64,000 nucleotides of DNA from Mycolicibacter nonchromogenicus (GTDB lineage Bacteria; Actinomycetota; Actinomycetes; Mycobacteriales; Mycobacteriaceae), in NCBI RefSeq assembly GCF_002101775.1, contig NZ_LQPI01000023.1, forward strand, positions 1 to 64,000. Reading direction: 5' to 3'. Positions 43,317 through 53,387 of the stretch are shown piece after piece. The notes under the pieces are model-generated. The model saw only the letters and a list, made by a program, of their open reading frames with translations, had not been told where the DNA came from and made no database searches. Numbering within the stretch: the first letter of the stretch is position 1; every line of letters starts with the position of its first letter. A program made the translations under genes and the position numbers.

Positions 43317-43428
43317 AGTTCCATTTCACCTCGCCGCTCACCAACGCCGCCAACGTTGAACTCGCTGGTCAGAGCAAGATCGTCAACCGCCACCGTTAAC
43401 ACCAAACACAACAAACGCCCAGTTCAGA

Positions 43429-43471
43429 GGATTTTAAGTCCGCTGCCTCTGCCAATTGGGCTATGGGGGCT
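43429..43471. repeat. attR: 43-bp direct repeat (tRNA 5'-half remnant)
   Basis: Identical to 30339-30381. Only the 5' half of the tRNA is here, with no T arm, so it is a remnant and not a second gene. Confidence 0.92.
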
Positions 43472-43742
43472 CGCGGCGAATCTAACGTGGCGACCGCGCC
43501 GGCGCCCCACCGGCACTCCGAGAAGGCCAAGAGATCAGCAGGCGCACCACGGCCGGGCCCGCCCCAGCGCCCGCCCCGAGCACCGCAATCGACTCCGGCG
43601 GACCCCGAAAGCAAACCGTCAATAATCCGCACCAGACCGTTAAGAACCCGTTAACGGCGCAATTCTTCCGTAATCCCGACGAAAGGGTGGAGCGTTGACC
43701 GGGCCCAGCTGGGGGCCCGGCTCGTATCGCACGAGGAGCTTC

Positions 43743-44558
43743 ATGTCGTTCCTGACCACCCATCCCGATGCGCTGGCCGCCGCGGCCGGCGACCTGCAGA
43801 CGATCACCGGAGCACTCAACTCCCAGAACGCGGCCGCGGCCGGCCCGATCAGCTCGCTGGCCCCGGCCGCCGCCGATGAGGTCTCCGCTCTGCAGGCTGC
43901 CCTGTTCTCCGCCTACGGCACCCTGTACCAGCAGATCAGCGCGCAGGCGGCGGCGATGCAGGAGATGTTCATCCACACCCTGCGCGCCAGCGCCGACTCC
44001 TATGGGGAGACCGAGGCCGCCAATTCTGCGGCGGCCACCACGACGGCGGGTCTGGGCACCGCCGCGGACCCGGGCACGGTGGGTTCCGGGGCGGCCATCG
44101 ACTTGCGGTACGGGCTGGGTGGAGTCGTCAGCAACTCCCTTATCTACGTCGCGATGCAGGCCACCAATTTCGGCTCGGCCACCTCGGAGTTCATCGGCCT
44201 CGACCCGGGCCCCTTCACCAACCCGCCCGGCGTCATCACCCGCGCCGGCGACGGTGCGGCGGAGGGCAATCTCGTCTCCCAGGCCAGGCCCGGGGGCACC
44301 GCCGCCCCGGCCGCCACAGCAGCCGGCCAGGGCGCGCCGGCAACCAAGCTCTCGGCACCACCGAACTGGGCCGCCAAAGCCCCACCAGCCGCGGAGTCGC
44401 GTCCACTGGTCGCATCTGCAACCGCCCAGACGCACGGCGCCGCCACAGTGCCTGCCGGGGTGCCGGCCGCAGCCGCGGCAGACCGCGGCGGCTATGGCTT
44501 CGGCCGGCCGCGCTACGGCGTCAAGCCGGTCGTGATGCCCCGCAAGCCGATCGTCTAG
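43743..44558 (+). CDS. PE-family protein
   Basis: 271 residues, ATG 43743 with GAGGAG seven bases upstream. The N-terminal about 95 residues are a PE domain ([20 protein letters not shown], helical hairpin, then [14 protein letters not shown] with the YxxxE secretion signal). A linker rich in A, P and G ends in [19 protein letters not shown]. Length and pairing with the next gene match PE8 (Rv1040c). PE/PPE pairs form heterodimers exported by type VII secretion. Confidence 0.9.
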   Translation: MSFLTTHPDALAAAAGDLQTITGALNSQNAAAAGPISSLAPAAADEVSALQAALFSAYGTLYQQISAQAAAMQEMFIHTLRASADSYGETEAANSAAATTTAGLGTAADPGTVGSGAAIDLRYGLGGVVSNSLIYVAMQATNFGSATSEFIGLDPGPFTNPPGVITRAGDGAAEGNLVSQARPGGTAAPAATAAGQGAPATKLSAPPNWAAKAPPAAESRPLVASATAQTHGAATVPAGVPAAAAADRGGYGFGRPRYGVKPVVMPRKPIV

Positions 44559-44607
44559 CGGCGCCAGCACCGGCCGAGATCGACTAGAGGAAACGGATTC
44601 CCACTAT

Positions 44608-45777
44608 ATGGATTACGCAGCACTGCCCCCGGAGATCAACTCCGCGCGGATGTATTCCGGCGCCGGGGCCGCGCCGATGACGGCTGCCGCGACGGCCTGG
44701 AACTCCCTGGGCGCCGAACTGGCCACCACCGCGGCCGCCTACGAGTCGGTGATCTCCAGGCTCGCCGACGAAGAGTGGCGTGGCGCGGCCGCAACGGCGA
44801 TGGCCGCCGCGGCCCGCCCCTACGTGACGTGGCTCCACGCCACCGCAGCCGCCGCCGAACACGCCGCCGCTCAGGCGTCGGCATCGGCCGCCGCCTACGA
44901 GTCGGCGCTCGCGATGACGGTCCCCCCGGCGGTGGTGGCCGCCAACCGGACACAGCTCGCGACGCTGGTGGCGACGAACTTCCTGGGGTTCAACACCGCG
45001 GCCATCGCGGAGCTTGAGGCCCAGTACGCCGAGATGTGGGCACAGGACGCCATCGCGATGTACGGCTACGCGGCCGCCTCAGCGCGAGCCGGGGCATTGC
45101 AGCCGCTGGACACGCCCGCGCCCAGCACCAACCCGGCCGGGATCGCCGGTCAAGGCGCTGCAGTGTCCCAGGCCGCCGCCGGCAACGCGCAAGAAGGGTT
45201 GTCGCAGTTGGTCTCCGGACTGTCCACGGCCATGCAGACCCTGGCGGGGCCGGCCACGGCTACTGCCCAGCCGGCTGAGGGCGGACTCGCCGGCTTCGTG
45301 GCCGACTTCATCAACTCCACCCAGTCCATCGGCTTCTGGAACGGACTGCAGACGTACAGCGCAGCGTTGAGCAACGTCGGTGCCTGGCACGGCTTCGCCG
45401 CCATCTCCAACGCGATCGCCATCGCCACCGGGCCCACCCAGGCGACGGCGACCTCACCGACCCTGGTGGACTCGGTCGCAGCTGCATCCGACAGCGCTCC
45501 CGTCATGGCAGGTACCGGACGGGCCGTCCCGGTGGGCGGTTTGTCAGTGCCGTCGAGCTGGCCGGCTGCCGTCCCGACCACGGCCACATCGATCCCCGAA
45601 ACCACCGCCACGCTAGTCAGCCACGGCTGGACCGACGCCGAGGAAGGCGGCGCGGTCAACACGGTGGGTGCGGGTGTGCCGGCCACGGCATCGGCAGGCC
45701 GCAGCGGCTCAAGTCTGAGCAACCCGAAGTACGGCTTCAAACCCACCGTGATGGTGCGGCCTGTGGCCGCTGGCTGA
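44608..45777 (+). CDS. PPE-family protein, SVP subgroup
   Basis: 389 residues. The N-terminus [20 protein letters not shown] carries the PPE motif and the PPE domain runs to about residue 175, with WRGAAATAM (WxG). The C-terminus has [13 protein letters not shown], the Gxx-SVPxxW signature, and ends [14 protein letters not shown], echoing the PE partner's tail. It lies 49 bp after the PE gene, surely cotranscribed, and matches PPE15 (Rv1039c). Exported with the PE protein, probably by an ESX-5-type system encoded elsewhere. Confidence 0.9.
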   Translation: MDYAALPPEINSARMYSGAGAAPMTAAATAWNSLGAELATTAAAYESVISRLADEEWRGAAATAMAAAARPYVTWLHATAAAAEHAAAQASASAAAYESALAMTVPPAVVAANRTQLATLVATNFLGFNTAAIAELEAQYAEMWAQDAIAMYGYAAASARAGALQPLDTPAPSTNPAGIAGQGAAVSQAAAGNAQEGLSQLVSGLSTAMQTLAGPATATAQPAEGGLAGFVADFINSTQSIGFWNGLQTYSAALSNVGAWHGFAAISNAIAIATGPTQATATSPTLVDSVAAASDSAPVMAGTGRAVPVGGLSVPSSWPAAVPTTATSIPETTATLVSHGWTDAEEGGAVNTVGAGVPATASAGRSGSSLSNPKYGFKPTVMVRPVAAG

Positions 45778-45805
45778 TGCCATCGGTTGCCGCAATGATG
45801 GACTG

Positions 45806-47722
45806 GTGAGCGTCGTGAGACAGGCCGGGTCGCCTGGACAACCACGCGAAGAACGGCGCATCGACCGCGCCGACAAGAAGATCGCCCAGACCGGGGAGGC
45901 GCGCGAGCGGATCGTGGCCGCGGTGACCGGCGGCCCCGAGTCTGAACCGCTGGTGCGCCGGGCCTCCCGGATCGCGTCGAGGGCCGGCGGTGAACTGCTG
46001 GTCCTGCATGTCCTGGGCGGCGACGGCCTGTCGGGAGCCTCGGCCCCGTGGGTGGCCAAGCTCCGCCAGCTGGCGATCAGCCTGGGCGCCTCGCTGCACA
46101 CCGTGATCGGTGACGACGTACCGACTGCGCTGCTGGACTTCGCCCGTGACGTCAACGCCACCCAGTTGGTGATCGGCAGCTCGCGGCGATCCCGCTGGGC
46201 GCGCATCTTCTACGAGGGCGTGGGCGCGGCGGTGGTGCAGCGCTCCGGCGACATCGACGTGCACATCGTCACCAACGAGGAAGCCAAGCGGCGTTTCCGG
46301 ACGCTGTCGATCTCACCGCCGGACCGGCGGCTGTTGTCCTGGCTGGCCGCCGTCGTCGTGCCGATTGCCATGTGCGCGGTGACCGTAGGACTTCTGGACC
46401 GCCATCTCGAGACCGGGCTCAGCGCACTGTTCTTCGTCGGAGTGTTGCTGGTGGCACTGCTCGGCGGTATCGCCCCGGCCGTGCTCGCCGCGCTGCTGTC
46501 CGGGCTGTTGCTGAACTACTTCCTGCTCTACCCGCGCCGCGATTTCGCCATCGCCGAAATCGACGCCGCGGTGACTGAGGCCGTGCTGCTCTTGGTTGCC
46601 GTAGCGGTGGCTGCCCTGGTCGACGGTGCGACCAAAAGAACTCGGGAGGCAGGCCGGGCCTCTCGCGAAGCCGAGCTCATGACCCTGTTCGCCGGGTCGG
46701 TGCTGCGCGGAGCCGACTTGGGCACCCTGCTGGAGCGGGTGCGCGAGACCTACGCCCAACGGGCGGTGAGCCTGGTCCGGGTCGCGAAGGACACCGGAGT
46801 CCCCGGTGTCGTGGCGTCGGTCGGCGAGATGCCCTGCACCTCGGTGGATCTCGCCGACACCTCGATCGATGTCGGCGACGGCGAGTTCTGGATGCTGATG
46901 GTCGGCCGTCAGTTGGCCTCCCGCGACCGCCGAGTGCTGTCGGTGGTGGCGCGGCAGGCGGCCGGGCTGGTTCGCCAGGAGGAGCTGGCGGCCGAAGCCG
47001 GCCGGGCCGAGGCGCTGATGCGAACCGACGAACTGCGCCGGTCCCTGCTGTCGGCGGTCAGCCACGACCTGCGCACCCCGCTGGCCGCCGCCAAAGCGGC
47101 GGTGTCGAGCCTGCGCGCCGACGACGTCGACTTCTCCCCCGACGACACCGCCGAGCTGTTGGCCACCGTGGAGGAATCGGTCGACCAGCTCACCGATCTG
47201 GTGGGCAACCTGCTCGACTCCTCGCGACTGGCGGCCGGTGTGGTCCGGCCGGAGCTGACCAAGGTGTACCTCGAAGAGGTGGTGCAGCGCGCTCTGATCG
47301 GAATCGGCAAGCGCAGCAACACCTTCGGTCGCGGCGGCCTCGACCAGATAAGGGTCGAGGTCGGTTCGACGGTGGCGATGGCCGATGCCGGACTGTTGGA
47401 ACGCGTGCTGGCCAACGTGATCGACAATGCGTTGCGCTACGCCCCCGACAGCCCGGTCCGGGTGACCGCGAGCCACGTGGGTGAGCGGGTACTGATCAAC
47501 GTCGCCGACGAGGGCCCCGGACTGCCCCCAGGCGGCGAGGCGCACGTCTTCGACCCGTTCCAACGCCTGGGCGACCGCGACAACACCAGCGGTGTCGGCC
47601 TGGGACTGCCGGTGGCACGGGGTTTTACCGAGGCAATGGGTGGCACCATCTCGGCGACGAGAACACCGGGCGGCGGGTTGACAATGGTGGTTGACCTGGC
47701 CACCCCGGCGGGAGAGAGCTGA
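45806..47722 (+). CDS. kdpD: Sensor histidine kinase KdpD, N-terminally truncated
   Basis: 638 residues, GTG start. It begins at the USP-like domain (ERIVAAVTGGPESEPLVRRA); the family's first about 230 residues, with a Walker A motif, are missing. Four membrane spans follow (residues about 170-275), then a GAF-like region and the kinase: H-box SAVSHDLRTPLAAAKA, N-box NVIDNALRYAP, G-boxes DEGPGLPPGG and GVGLGLPVARG. Full KdpD is about 860 residues. No kdpFABC genes are nearby; PE/PPE genes occupy the upstream place. It may have lost K+/c-di-AMP input while keeping kinase or phosphatase activity. Confidence 0.88.
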   Translation: MSVVRQAGSPGQPREERRIDRADKKIAQTGEARERIVAAVTGGPESEPLVRRASRIASRAGGELLVLHVLGGDGLSGASAPWVAKLRQLAISLGASLHTVIGDDVPTALLDFARDVNATQLVIGSSRRSRWARIFYEGVGAAVVQRSGDIDVHIVTNEEAKRRFRTLSISPPDRRLLSWLAAVVVPIAMCAVTVGLLDRHLETGLSALFFVGVLLVALLGGIAPAVLAALLSGLLLNYFLLYPRRDFAIAEIDAAVTEAVLLLVAVAVAALVDGATKRTREAGRASREAELMTLFAGSVLRGADLGTLLERVRETYAQRAVSLVRVAKDTGVPGVVASVGEMPCTSVDLADTSIDVGDGEFWMLMVGRQLASRDRRVLSVVARQAAGLVRQEELAAEAGRAEALMRTDELRRSLLSAVSHDLRTPLAAAKAAVSSLRADDVDFSPDDTAELLATVEESVDQLTDLVGNLLDSSRLAAGVVRPELTKVYLEEVVQRALIGIGKRSNTFGRGGLDQIRVEVGSTVAMADAGLLERVLANVIDNALRYAPDSPVRVTASHVGERVLINVADEGPGLPPGGEAHVFDPFQRLGDRDNTSGVGLGLPVARGFTEAMGGTISATRTPGGGLTMVVDLATPAGES

Positions 47723-47723
47723 T

Positions 47724-48407
47724 ATGCGCACACGGGTTCTGGTGGTCGACGACGAGCCGCAGATACTGCGTGCGCTGAAGATCAACCTGTCGGTGCGCGG
47801 CTACGAGGTCGTCACCGCGGCGACCGGCAGTGGTGCACTGCGCGCGGCGGCCGAACAGCGTCCCGACGTGGTGATCTTGGATCTGGGATTACCCGACATC
47901 TCCGGCATCGAAGTCATCGCGGGGCTGCGCGGTTGGCTGACGGCGCCGGTGATCGTCTTGTCTGCCCGTACCGACTCCGCCGACAAAGTGGAGGCGCTGG
48001 ACGCCGGTGCCGATGACTACGTGACCAAACCGTTCGGGATGGACGAATTCCTGGCTCGGCTGCGGGCGGCTGCCCGACGCTACGCCGCGACCGCAGAACC
48101 TGATCAGCCGACCGTGGAAACGGCCTCCTTCACCGTCGATCTGGCCGCCAAGCGAGTCTCCAAGAACGGTGGCGAAGTGCACCTGACCCCGACGGAATGG
48201 GGCATGTTGGAGATGCTGGTGCGCAACCGGGGCAAGCTGGTCGGCCGTGAGGAGTTGCTCACCCAGGTATGGGGTCCGGCCTATGCCAAGGAAACGCAGT
48301 ATCTCCGGGTTTATCTGGCGCAGTTGCGGCGCAAACTCGAAGACGATCCCTCAAACCCCAAACACCTGCTCACCGAGGCCGGCATGGGTTACCGCTTCGA
48401 GGTGTGA
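47724..48407 (+). CDS. kdpE: Response regulator KdpE
   Basis: 227 residues, ATG 47724, one base after the kdpD stop. Receiver domain with acidic pocket VVDDEPQ, phospho-acceptor aspartate in VILDLGLPD (about residue 52) and lysine in YVTKPFG. The C-terminal OmpR-type winged helix has LTPTEWGMLEMLVRNRG and YAKETQYLRVYLAQLRRKLE. Normally it activates kdpFABC when K+ is low; its target here is unknown because those genes are absent from the window. Confidence 0.93.
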   Translation: MRTRVLVVDDEPQILRALKINLSVRGYEVVTAATGSGALRAAAEQRPDVVILDLGLPDISGIEVIAGLRGWLTAPVIVLSARTDSADKVEALDAGADDYVTKPFGMDEFLARLRAAARRYAATAEPDQPTVETASFTVDLAAKRVSKNGGEVHLTPTEWGMLEMLVRNRGKLVGREELLTQVWGPAYAKETQYLRVYLAQLRRKLEDDPSNPKHLLTEAGMGYRFEV

Positions 48408-48474
48408 ATTCTTGAGGTTTTGAATTCCGCCGGCGCGGATATGCCTGGGAGAACCAATCGGAAGGAGTTTTACC

Positions 48475-49053
48475 GTGTTCTCCCACATCAAGAAGACGGC
48501 AATAGCAGCAGCGGGTGGCCTCGCGACGGCCGGATTGCTGGTGGCGGCGCCGGCTTCAGCGGACCCACAAGTAGTCGAATTCGGCCAGGAGCAGGAGATT
48601 CAGAGCCCGGGCGGAGCCATCGACTACACCGTCGAGAACCTGCAACCCAGCGGACACAACGACGGCATCTGGTACTCCGAGGTGACGGCCAGGGCGGTAA
48701 GCGGTTCTCCGACCCCGAACATCGCTGACTTCAACGCCCGCGCCGTCAACAGCTCGACATTTGCGGTGATGAAGGGCAACGAGGTCGACGGCCTGCCCAA
48801 CGCGCCGATCGCCCCGGGTAGCGAGGCCAGCGGCCGAATCTACTTCGACGTCAAGAATGGCACTGCGCCGGACAGCGTTGTCTACCGCGATGCCGCCGGC
48901 GTCGAGAAGGTTGTCTGGAAGCAGGACCACCAAGCTCAGGGCCACCACGCACAGGACCAGCAAGCGCAGGACCAGCAGGCGCAGAACGAGCAAGCTCAGA
49001 ACGAGCAAGCTCAGGACCACCAGGCGCAGGACCAGCAAGCAGTGACCGGCTAA
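48475..49053 (+). CDS. Secreted MPT63-like (DUF1942) protein with repeat tail
   Basis: 192 residues, GTG start with AAGGAG upstream. A signal peptide (KKTAIAAAGGLATAGLL ... PASA-D) precedes an immunoglobulin-like domain with the MPT63 hallmarks IWYSEVTARAV, TPNIADFNARAVNSST and SGRIYFDVKNGTAPDSVVY. The last about 45 residues are eight near-identical pentapeptides Q(D/N/G)(H/Q/E)(Q/H)A, unlike MPT63, which ends soon after the domain. The stop overlaps the convergent ppx stop by four bases. Secreted, function unknown. Confidence 0.85.
   Translation: MFSHIKKTAIAAAGGLATAGLLVAAPASADPQVVEFGQEQEIQSPGGAIDYTVENLQPSGHNDGIWYSEVTARAVSGSPTPNIADFNARAVNSSTFAVMKGNEVDGLPNAPIAPGSEASGRIYFDVKNGTAPDSVVYRDAAGVEKVVWKQDHQAQGHHAQDQQAQDQQAQNEQAQNEQAQDHQAQDQQAVTG
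48922..49041 (+). repeat. 15-bp tandem repeat encoding QDQQA-type pentapeptides
   Basis: Eight uninterrupted 15-bp units of the type CAGGACCAGCAAGCG, with variants for QDHQA, QGHHA, QDQQA and QNEQA (the latter twice, identical at DNA level). In-frame slippage could change the copy number between strains. Confidence 0.9.
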
Positions 49054-50003
49054 GCGGAGTCGGTGATCGACAACACGATGCCATCCAGGATGTCGTGTTC
49101 GCTGACCACCAACTCCTCGATTCCGGCGCGCTGCGCCAAGATGCGGGCCAGCTCCTGGACCACGATCGCCCCGCCGCCGATCACATCGACGCGGCCGGGG
49201 TGCATCGGGCCCAGGGCGGCCCGCTCGGCGTGGGTCATACCGATCAACTGATCGCAGACCACCGCCAGGTCAGCGAAGCCGATCCGCGACAGATGTATTG
49301 CGTCCGAGTCGTATTCGGACAGGCCGAGCGCCAGGGCCGACAGTGTGGTCATGGTGCCCGCCACCCCCACCCAGGTTCGGGCATGCTGCACCGGTACGGC
49401 TTGCACTGCCGCGCCCAGTAGTTCGCGCGCCACGTCACGCGCAGCGGCGACCTCCTCGGTGGTCGGCGGATCGGAGTGCAGGCACCGCTCGGTCAGCCGA
49501 ACACAGCCGACGTTGGCCGAGTGACTCGCCGACACCCCGTCGACCGGATTCCCGAGTACCACCTCGGTGGACCCACCCCCGAGGTCGACCACGACGAACG
49601 GTCCTTCGGCGGCGTCCAATTCACCCACCGCACCGCGGAAAGACAGTTCTGCTTCCTCGTGCCCGGTGATCACCTCGGCGATCGCCCCGTCGACGGCGCG
49701 ACCCAGCACCTGCGCGGTCATGTCGAAGAACACGTCGCGGTTGGCCGCATCACGGGTCGCCGAGGTCGCCACCATCCGCACGCGGGAAACACCGTGCGCC
49801 ACCAGCAAATCGGCGTAATCGGCCAGTGCCGCTCGGGTGCGCTCCAGCGCCTCGGAGGCGAATCGTCCTGTCGCATCGACTCCTTCGCCCAATCGAACGA
49901 TGCGCATCTCTCGGTGGATGTCGCGTAACCGGCCGTCGACCGGTTCAGCGATCAACAGGCGAATCGAGTTGGTGCCGCAGTCGATTCCCGCGAGGCGAGT
50001 CAC
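49050..50003 (-). CDS. ppx2: Exopolyphosphatase / Ppx-GppA family
   Basis: 317 residues of the ASKHA fold. The phosphate-1 motif is GIDCGTNSIRLLIAE, with FVVVDLGGGSTEVVLG and GVAGTMTTLSALALG following. It hydrolyses polyphosphate or (p)ppGpp; the short mycobacterial paralogue Rv1026 (ppx2) is the likely orthologue. It overlaps the DUF501 gene by four bases (ATGA). Confidence 0.92.
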   Translation of the reverse strand: MTRLAGIDCGTNSIRLLIAEPVDGRLRDIHREMRIVRLGEGVDATGRFASEALERTRAALADYADLLVAHGVSRVRMVATSATRDAANRDVFFDMTAQVLGRAVDGAIAEVITGHEEAELSFRGAVGELDAAEGPFVVVDLGGGSTEVVLGNPVDGVSASHSANVGCVRLTERCLHSDPPTTEEVAAARDVARELLGAAVQAVPVQHARTWVGVAGTMTTLSALALGLSEYDSDAIHLSRIGFADLAVVCDQLIGMTHAERAALGPMHPGRVDVIGGGAIVVQELARILAQRAGIEELVVSEHDILDGIVLSITDSA

Positions 50004-50491
50004 AGCCAGTCCTCCGGCCGGAGGATCCCGGCCATCGCCGGCTCGGCGGCCAGGATGGCCAGTGCCTCGTCACCGAACGGGTTGACGCCGCGGCCTTTGG
50101 CCAGGGAATGGGCCATCAGCACGTGCAGGCATTTCACCCGGTCGGGCATGCCCCCGCCGGTGAACGTGGTTCCCAACGTCTCGATCGCATCCCGCTCGGC
50201 GAGATAGGACTCGTGCGCGGCCCGGTAGCCGGCCGCGAGTTCGGGATCCTGCTTGAGCCGCGCGGTCATCTCGGCCATCAGGCCTGAGGATTCCAGTCGG
50301 CTGGCCGCAGCGGTCAGCGCCGGGTGCGTCAGGTAGTACAGGGTGGGAAACGGTGTGCCGTCGGGCAGCTTCGGAGCCGTCTTGACCACAGCGGGTTCGC
50401 CGTTGGGACAGCGATAGGAGATCTCCAGGACGCCGCGCGGCTCTCGGCCCAGCTGCCGGCCCACCACCTCCAGGTCGGCGGGATCAACCAA
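50000..50491 (-). CDS. DUF501-family protein
   Basis: 163 residues. Conserved segments are RCPNGEPAVVKTAPKLPDGTPFPTLYYLTHP (split here for length as RCPNGEPAVV and PFPTLYYLTHP), GTTFTGGGMPDRVKCLHVL and SLAKGRGVNPFGDEAL. A TTG at 50491 is chosen, eight bases upstream of the end of the FtsB-like gene; the frame opens further but enters that gene. It matches Rv1025. Function unknown; it is always found near ppx and the FtsB-like gene. Confidence 0.88.
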   Translation of the reverse strand: MVDPADLEVVGRQLGREPRGVLEISYRCPNGEPAVVKTAPKLPDGTPFPTLYYLTHPALTAAASRLESSGLMAEMTARLKQDPELAAGYRAAHESYLAERDAIETLGTTFTGGGMPDRVKCLHVLMAHSLAKGRGVNPFGDEALAILAAEPAMAGILRPEDWL

Positions 50492-51128
50492 CGGGCACCA
50501 CCGGAGCGGGCGGAACCAGTTGCTCGGGCGGCACAGGTGGAGCCGGCGGCGGGTGCGGCGCGTCGGCGATGGTGTGCCACAGCGCGGTGTACCAGGGATC
50601 ACCGCTGGGGGCCGCCAGAGGTTCGGCGCCCGGCTCACCCGGCTCCTCGGGCGGCGCGGGCAGCTGGACCTGGTAGGGAATCTCGCCGGGCATCACAAAG
50701 CCGAGCCGCTGGCGGGCCTGCGCCCGGATGTGCGCGGGGTCTTCCAAGTTGGCCTTCTGCTGCTGCAGGTCGCTGATCTGGTGGTGCAGGGTGGTCTCCA
50801 ATTGGGACTGCTGTTTCATCTCCGCGTGCTGAGCGAAGAAGGTTCGGACCGGCCCGGCCAGGGTCAGCGTGAGCACACACATCACCGCGGCCATGATGAC
50901 CGCGCGCCGGGCGGTGAAGCCGACCCGCAGCTCCGAGCTCTGCTCGGCCGCCGCCGCGATGGCCCGCTTGACCGCACCGACCGGTGACGGCGACGGGGTC
51001 CGCGCGGTGCCCGCCGCGCGCCGCACCGGAGACACCCGGCGCGGACGCGCACGTCCGGTCTCCCCGCCCCGGCCCGGCCGCGACGTCGCGGGACGTCGCT
51101 TGGCGTCAGGCCGTTTCGGATCGGACAT
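50484..51128 (-). CDS. Septum formation initiator family protein (FtsB/DivIC-like)
   Basis: 214 residues. A basic, proline-rich cytosolic head of about 75 residues, one membrane span (AVIMAAVMCVLTLTLAGPV), then a periplasmic coiled coil (ETTLHHQISDLQQQKANLED) and a proline-rich tail. This is the actinobacterial FtsB/DivIC layout, a divisome scaffold with FtsL and FtsQ. It matches Rv1024 and lies 18 bp after eno in the same direction. Confidence 0.9.
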   Translation of the reverse strand: MSDPKRPDAKRRPATSRPGRGGETGRARPRRVSPVRRAAGTARTPSPSPVGAVKRAIAAAAEQSSELRVGFTARRAVIMAAVMCVLTLTLAGPVRTFFAQHAEMKQQSQLETTLHHQISDLQQQKANLEDPAHIRAQARQRLGFVMPGEIPYQVQLPAPPEEPGEPGAEPLAAPSGDPWYTALWHTIADAPHPPPAPPVPPEQLVPPAPVVPVG

Positions 51129-51146
51129 GGCAGCGACCCCTGGCTG

Positions 51147-52493
<1,347 letters not shown>

Positions 52494-52518
52494 CTAGCCG
52501 TACTGCGGACCAGACACC

Positions 52519-53265
52519 TCACAGCGGGCGACCGGCCGCGTATGCGGCGGCCCAGTCCCGGACGGCGCGGGCATAGATCTCCGACTGGTTGTAGGCCATC
52601 AGGGCCTTCATCCAGCCGTGCGGGGTGGCCAGATCTTTGCCGCGCCAGCACAGATATCCCGCCGCCGACAGGGCGGCGTCGTCGATGTTGTCGGGGCTGA
52701 TGATCCCGTCGTTGTTGGCGTCGACGCCGTAGAGCCGCCAGGTCTCGGGAATGAACTGCATGGGGCCCATCGCACGGACCACGCCGTCGTCGTCGGCCAG
52801 ATCCGGTTGCACTTCCTCGACGATGTGCAGATTGCCTCCGGATCCGTCGAGCCGGACCCCGCGGATCTTGGGCCGCACGTCGCCGTTACGCGCCACCGTG
52901 GAGTTGTTGTAGTGGCCGTGATGACTCTCGATCTGTCCGATGCCCGCCAGCGTGGTCCAGCCCAGATGGCAGTTGGGGTTCTCCACCTCGGCGACCCGCG
53001 CGGCATAGGCGTAGGCCTCCAGCGCGGTGACGGGGATGCCGAGCATCGGGGCCCGCTCAGCGGCCCACTGATAGAGCTGATCGGCCGGCCGACCCGTGGC
53101 GATGTCAGTTCTGACCGGTGGGACCGGGTCTCCGGGGGGAGGCGGGACGCCCTGCGGGATGGGGTTACCGAGCTGCCAGCTGCAACTGGATGCCAGCAGC
53201 ACAGCCGTCGCGCCGACGACGGCGGCCGTCCGCAGCCAACGTAGCGCCGACACCGCACTCCCCAA
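52519..53265 (-). CDS. lpqU: Lipoprotein LpqU, lytic transglycosylase
   Basis: 248 residues. The lipobox is LLASSC near residue 28. The mature MltB-like domain has the catalytic glutamate in LAGIGQIESHHGHY and GPMQFIPETWRLYGVDANND. It cleaves peptidoglycan glycan strands at the outer face of the membrane. It matches Rv1022. Confidence 0.92.
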   Translation of the reverse strand: MGSAVSALRWLRTAAVVGATAVLLASSCSWQLGNPIPQGVPPPPGDPVPPVRTDIATGRPADQLYQWAAERAPMLGIPVTALEAYAYAARVAEVENPNCHLGWTTLAGIGQIESHHGHYNNSTVARNGDVRPKIRGVRLDGSGGNLHIVEEVQPDLADDDGVVRAMGPMQFIPETWRLYGVDANNDGIISPDNIDDAALSAAGYLCWRGKDLATPHGWMKALMAYNQSEIYARAVRDWAAAYAAGRPL

Positions 53266-53387
53266 TCTCGAAGCTATGGTTTTGCGTCCATCGTTTCATG
53301 ACTGGGCCATCAACGAGGCGCGACCGACCGCCCGTTCCGCGGGCGCACATCGCACGAATCGGCCGTGCCGGCGCGGACTCCGCAGGT

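Larger units (their letters stand above)
30339..43471. mobile_element. 13.1-kb integrative element in tRNA-Leu(TAA)
   Basis: Bounded by identical 43-bp direct repeats (30339-30381 and 43429-43471) containing the 5' half of the tRNA. It contains a tyrosine integrase next to the left end, an excisionase-like HTH gene, a Rep/primase-like ATPase, several hypotheticals, an MMPL exporter operon with two TetR genes, and an AIPR defence gene. Five copies of ATACCGCAGT near the two ends and the integrase start look like arm-type integrase sites. No phage structural or conjugation gene is seen, so it is probably a mobilisable or satellite-like island. The AIPR end has visibly lower GC than the chromosome. 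Confidence 0.88.
43222..43742. other. Island right end and PE upstream region
   Basis: About 520 bp without a gene. It holds the AIPR upstream region, the right arm-type sites (43295-43316), attR (43429-43471), a TAGATT box on the minus strand at 43479-43484 that may be the original tRNA promoter, and the PE gene upstream sequence ending in GAGGAG before the ATG. Confidence 0.6.

Noticed and set aside
43429..43471. Second tRNA gene at attR
   Set aside because: Only the 5' half is present, with no T arm or acceptor 3' strand; it is an attachment-site remnant.
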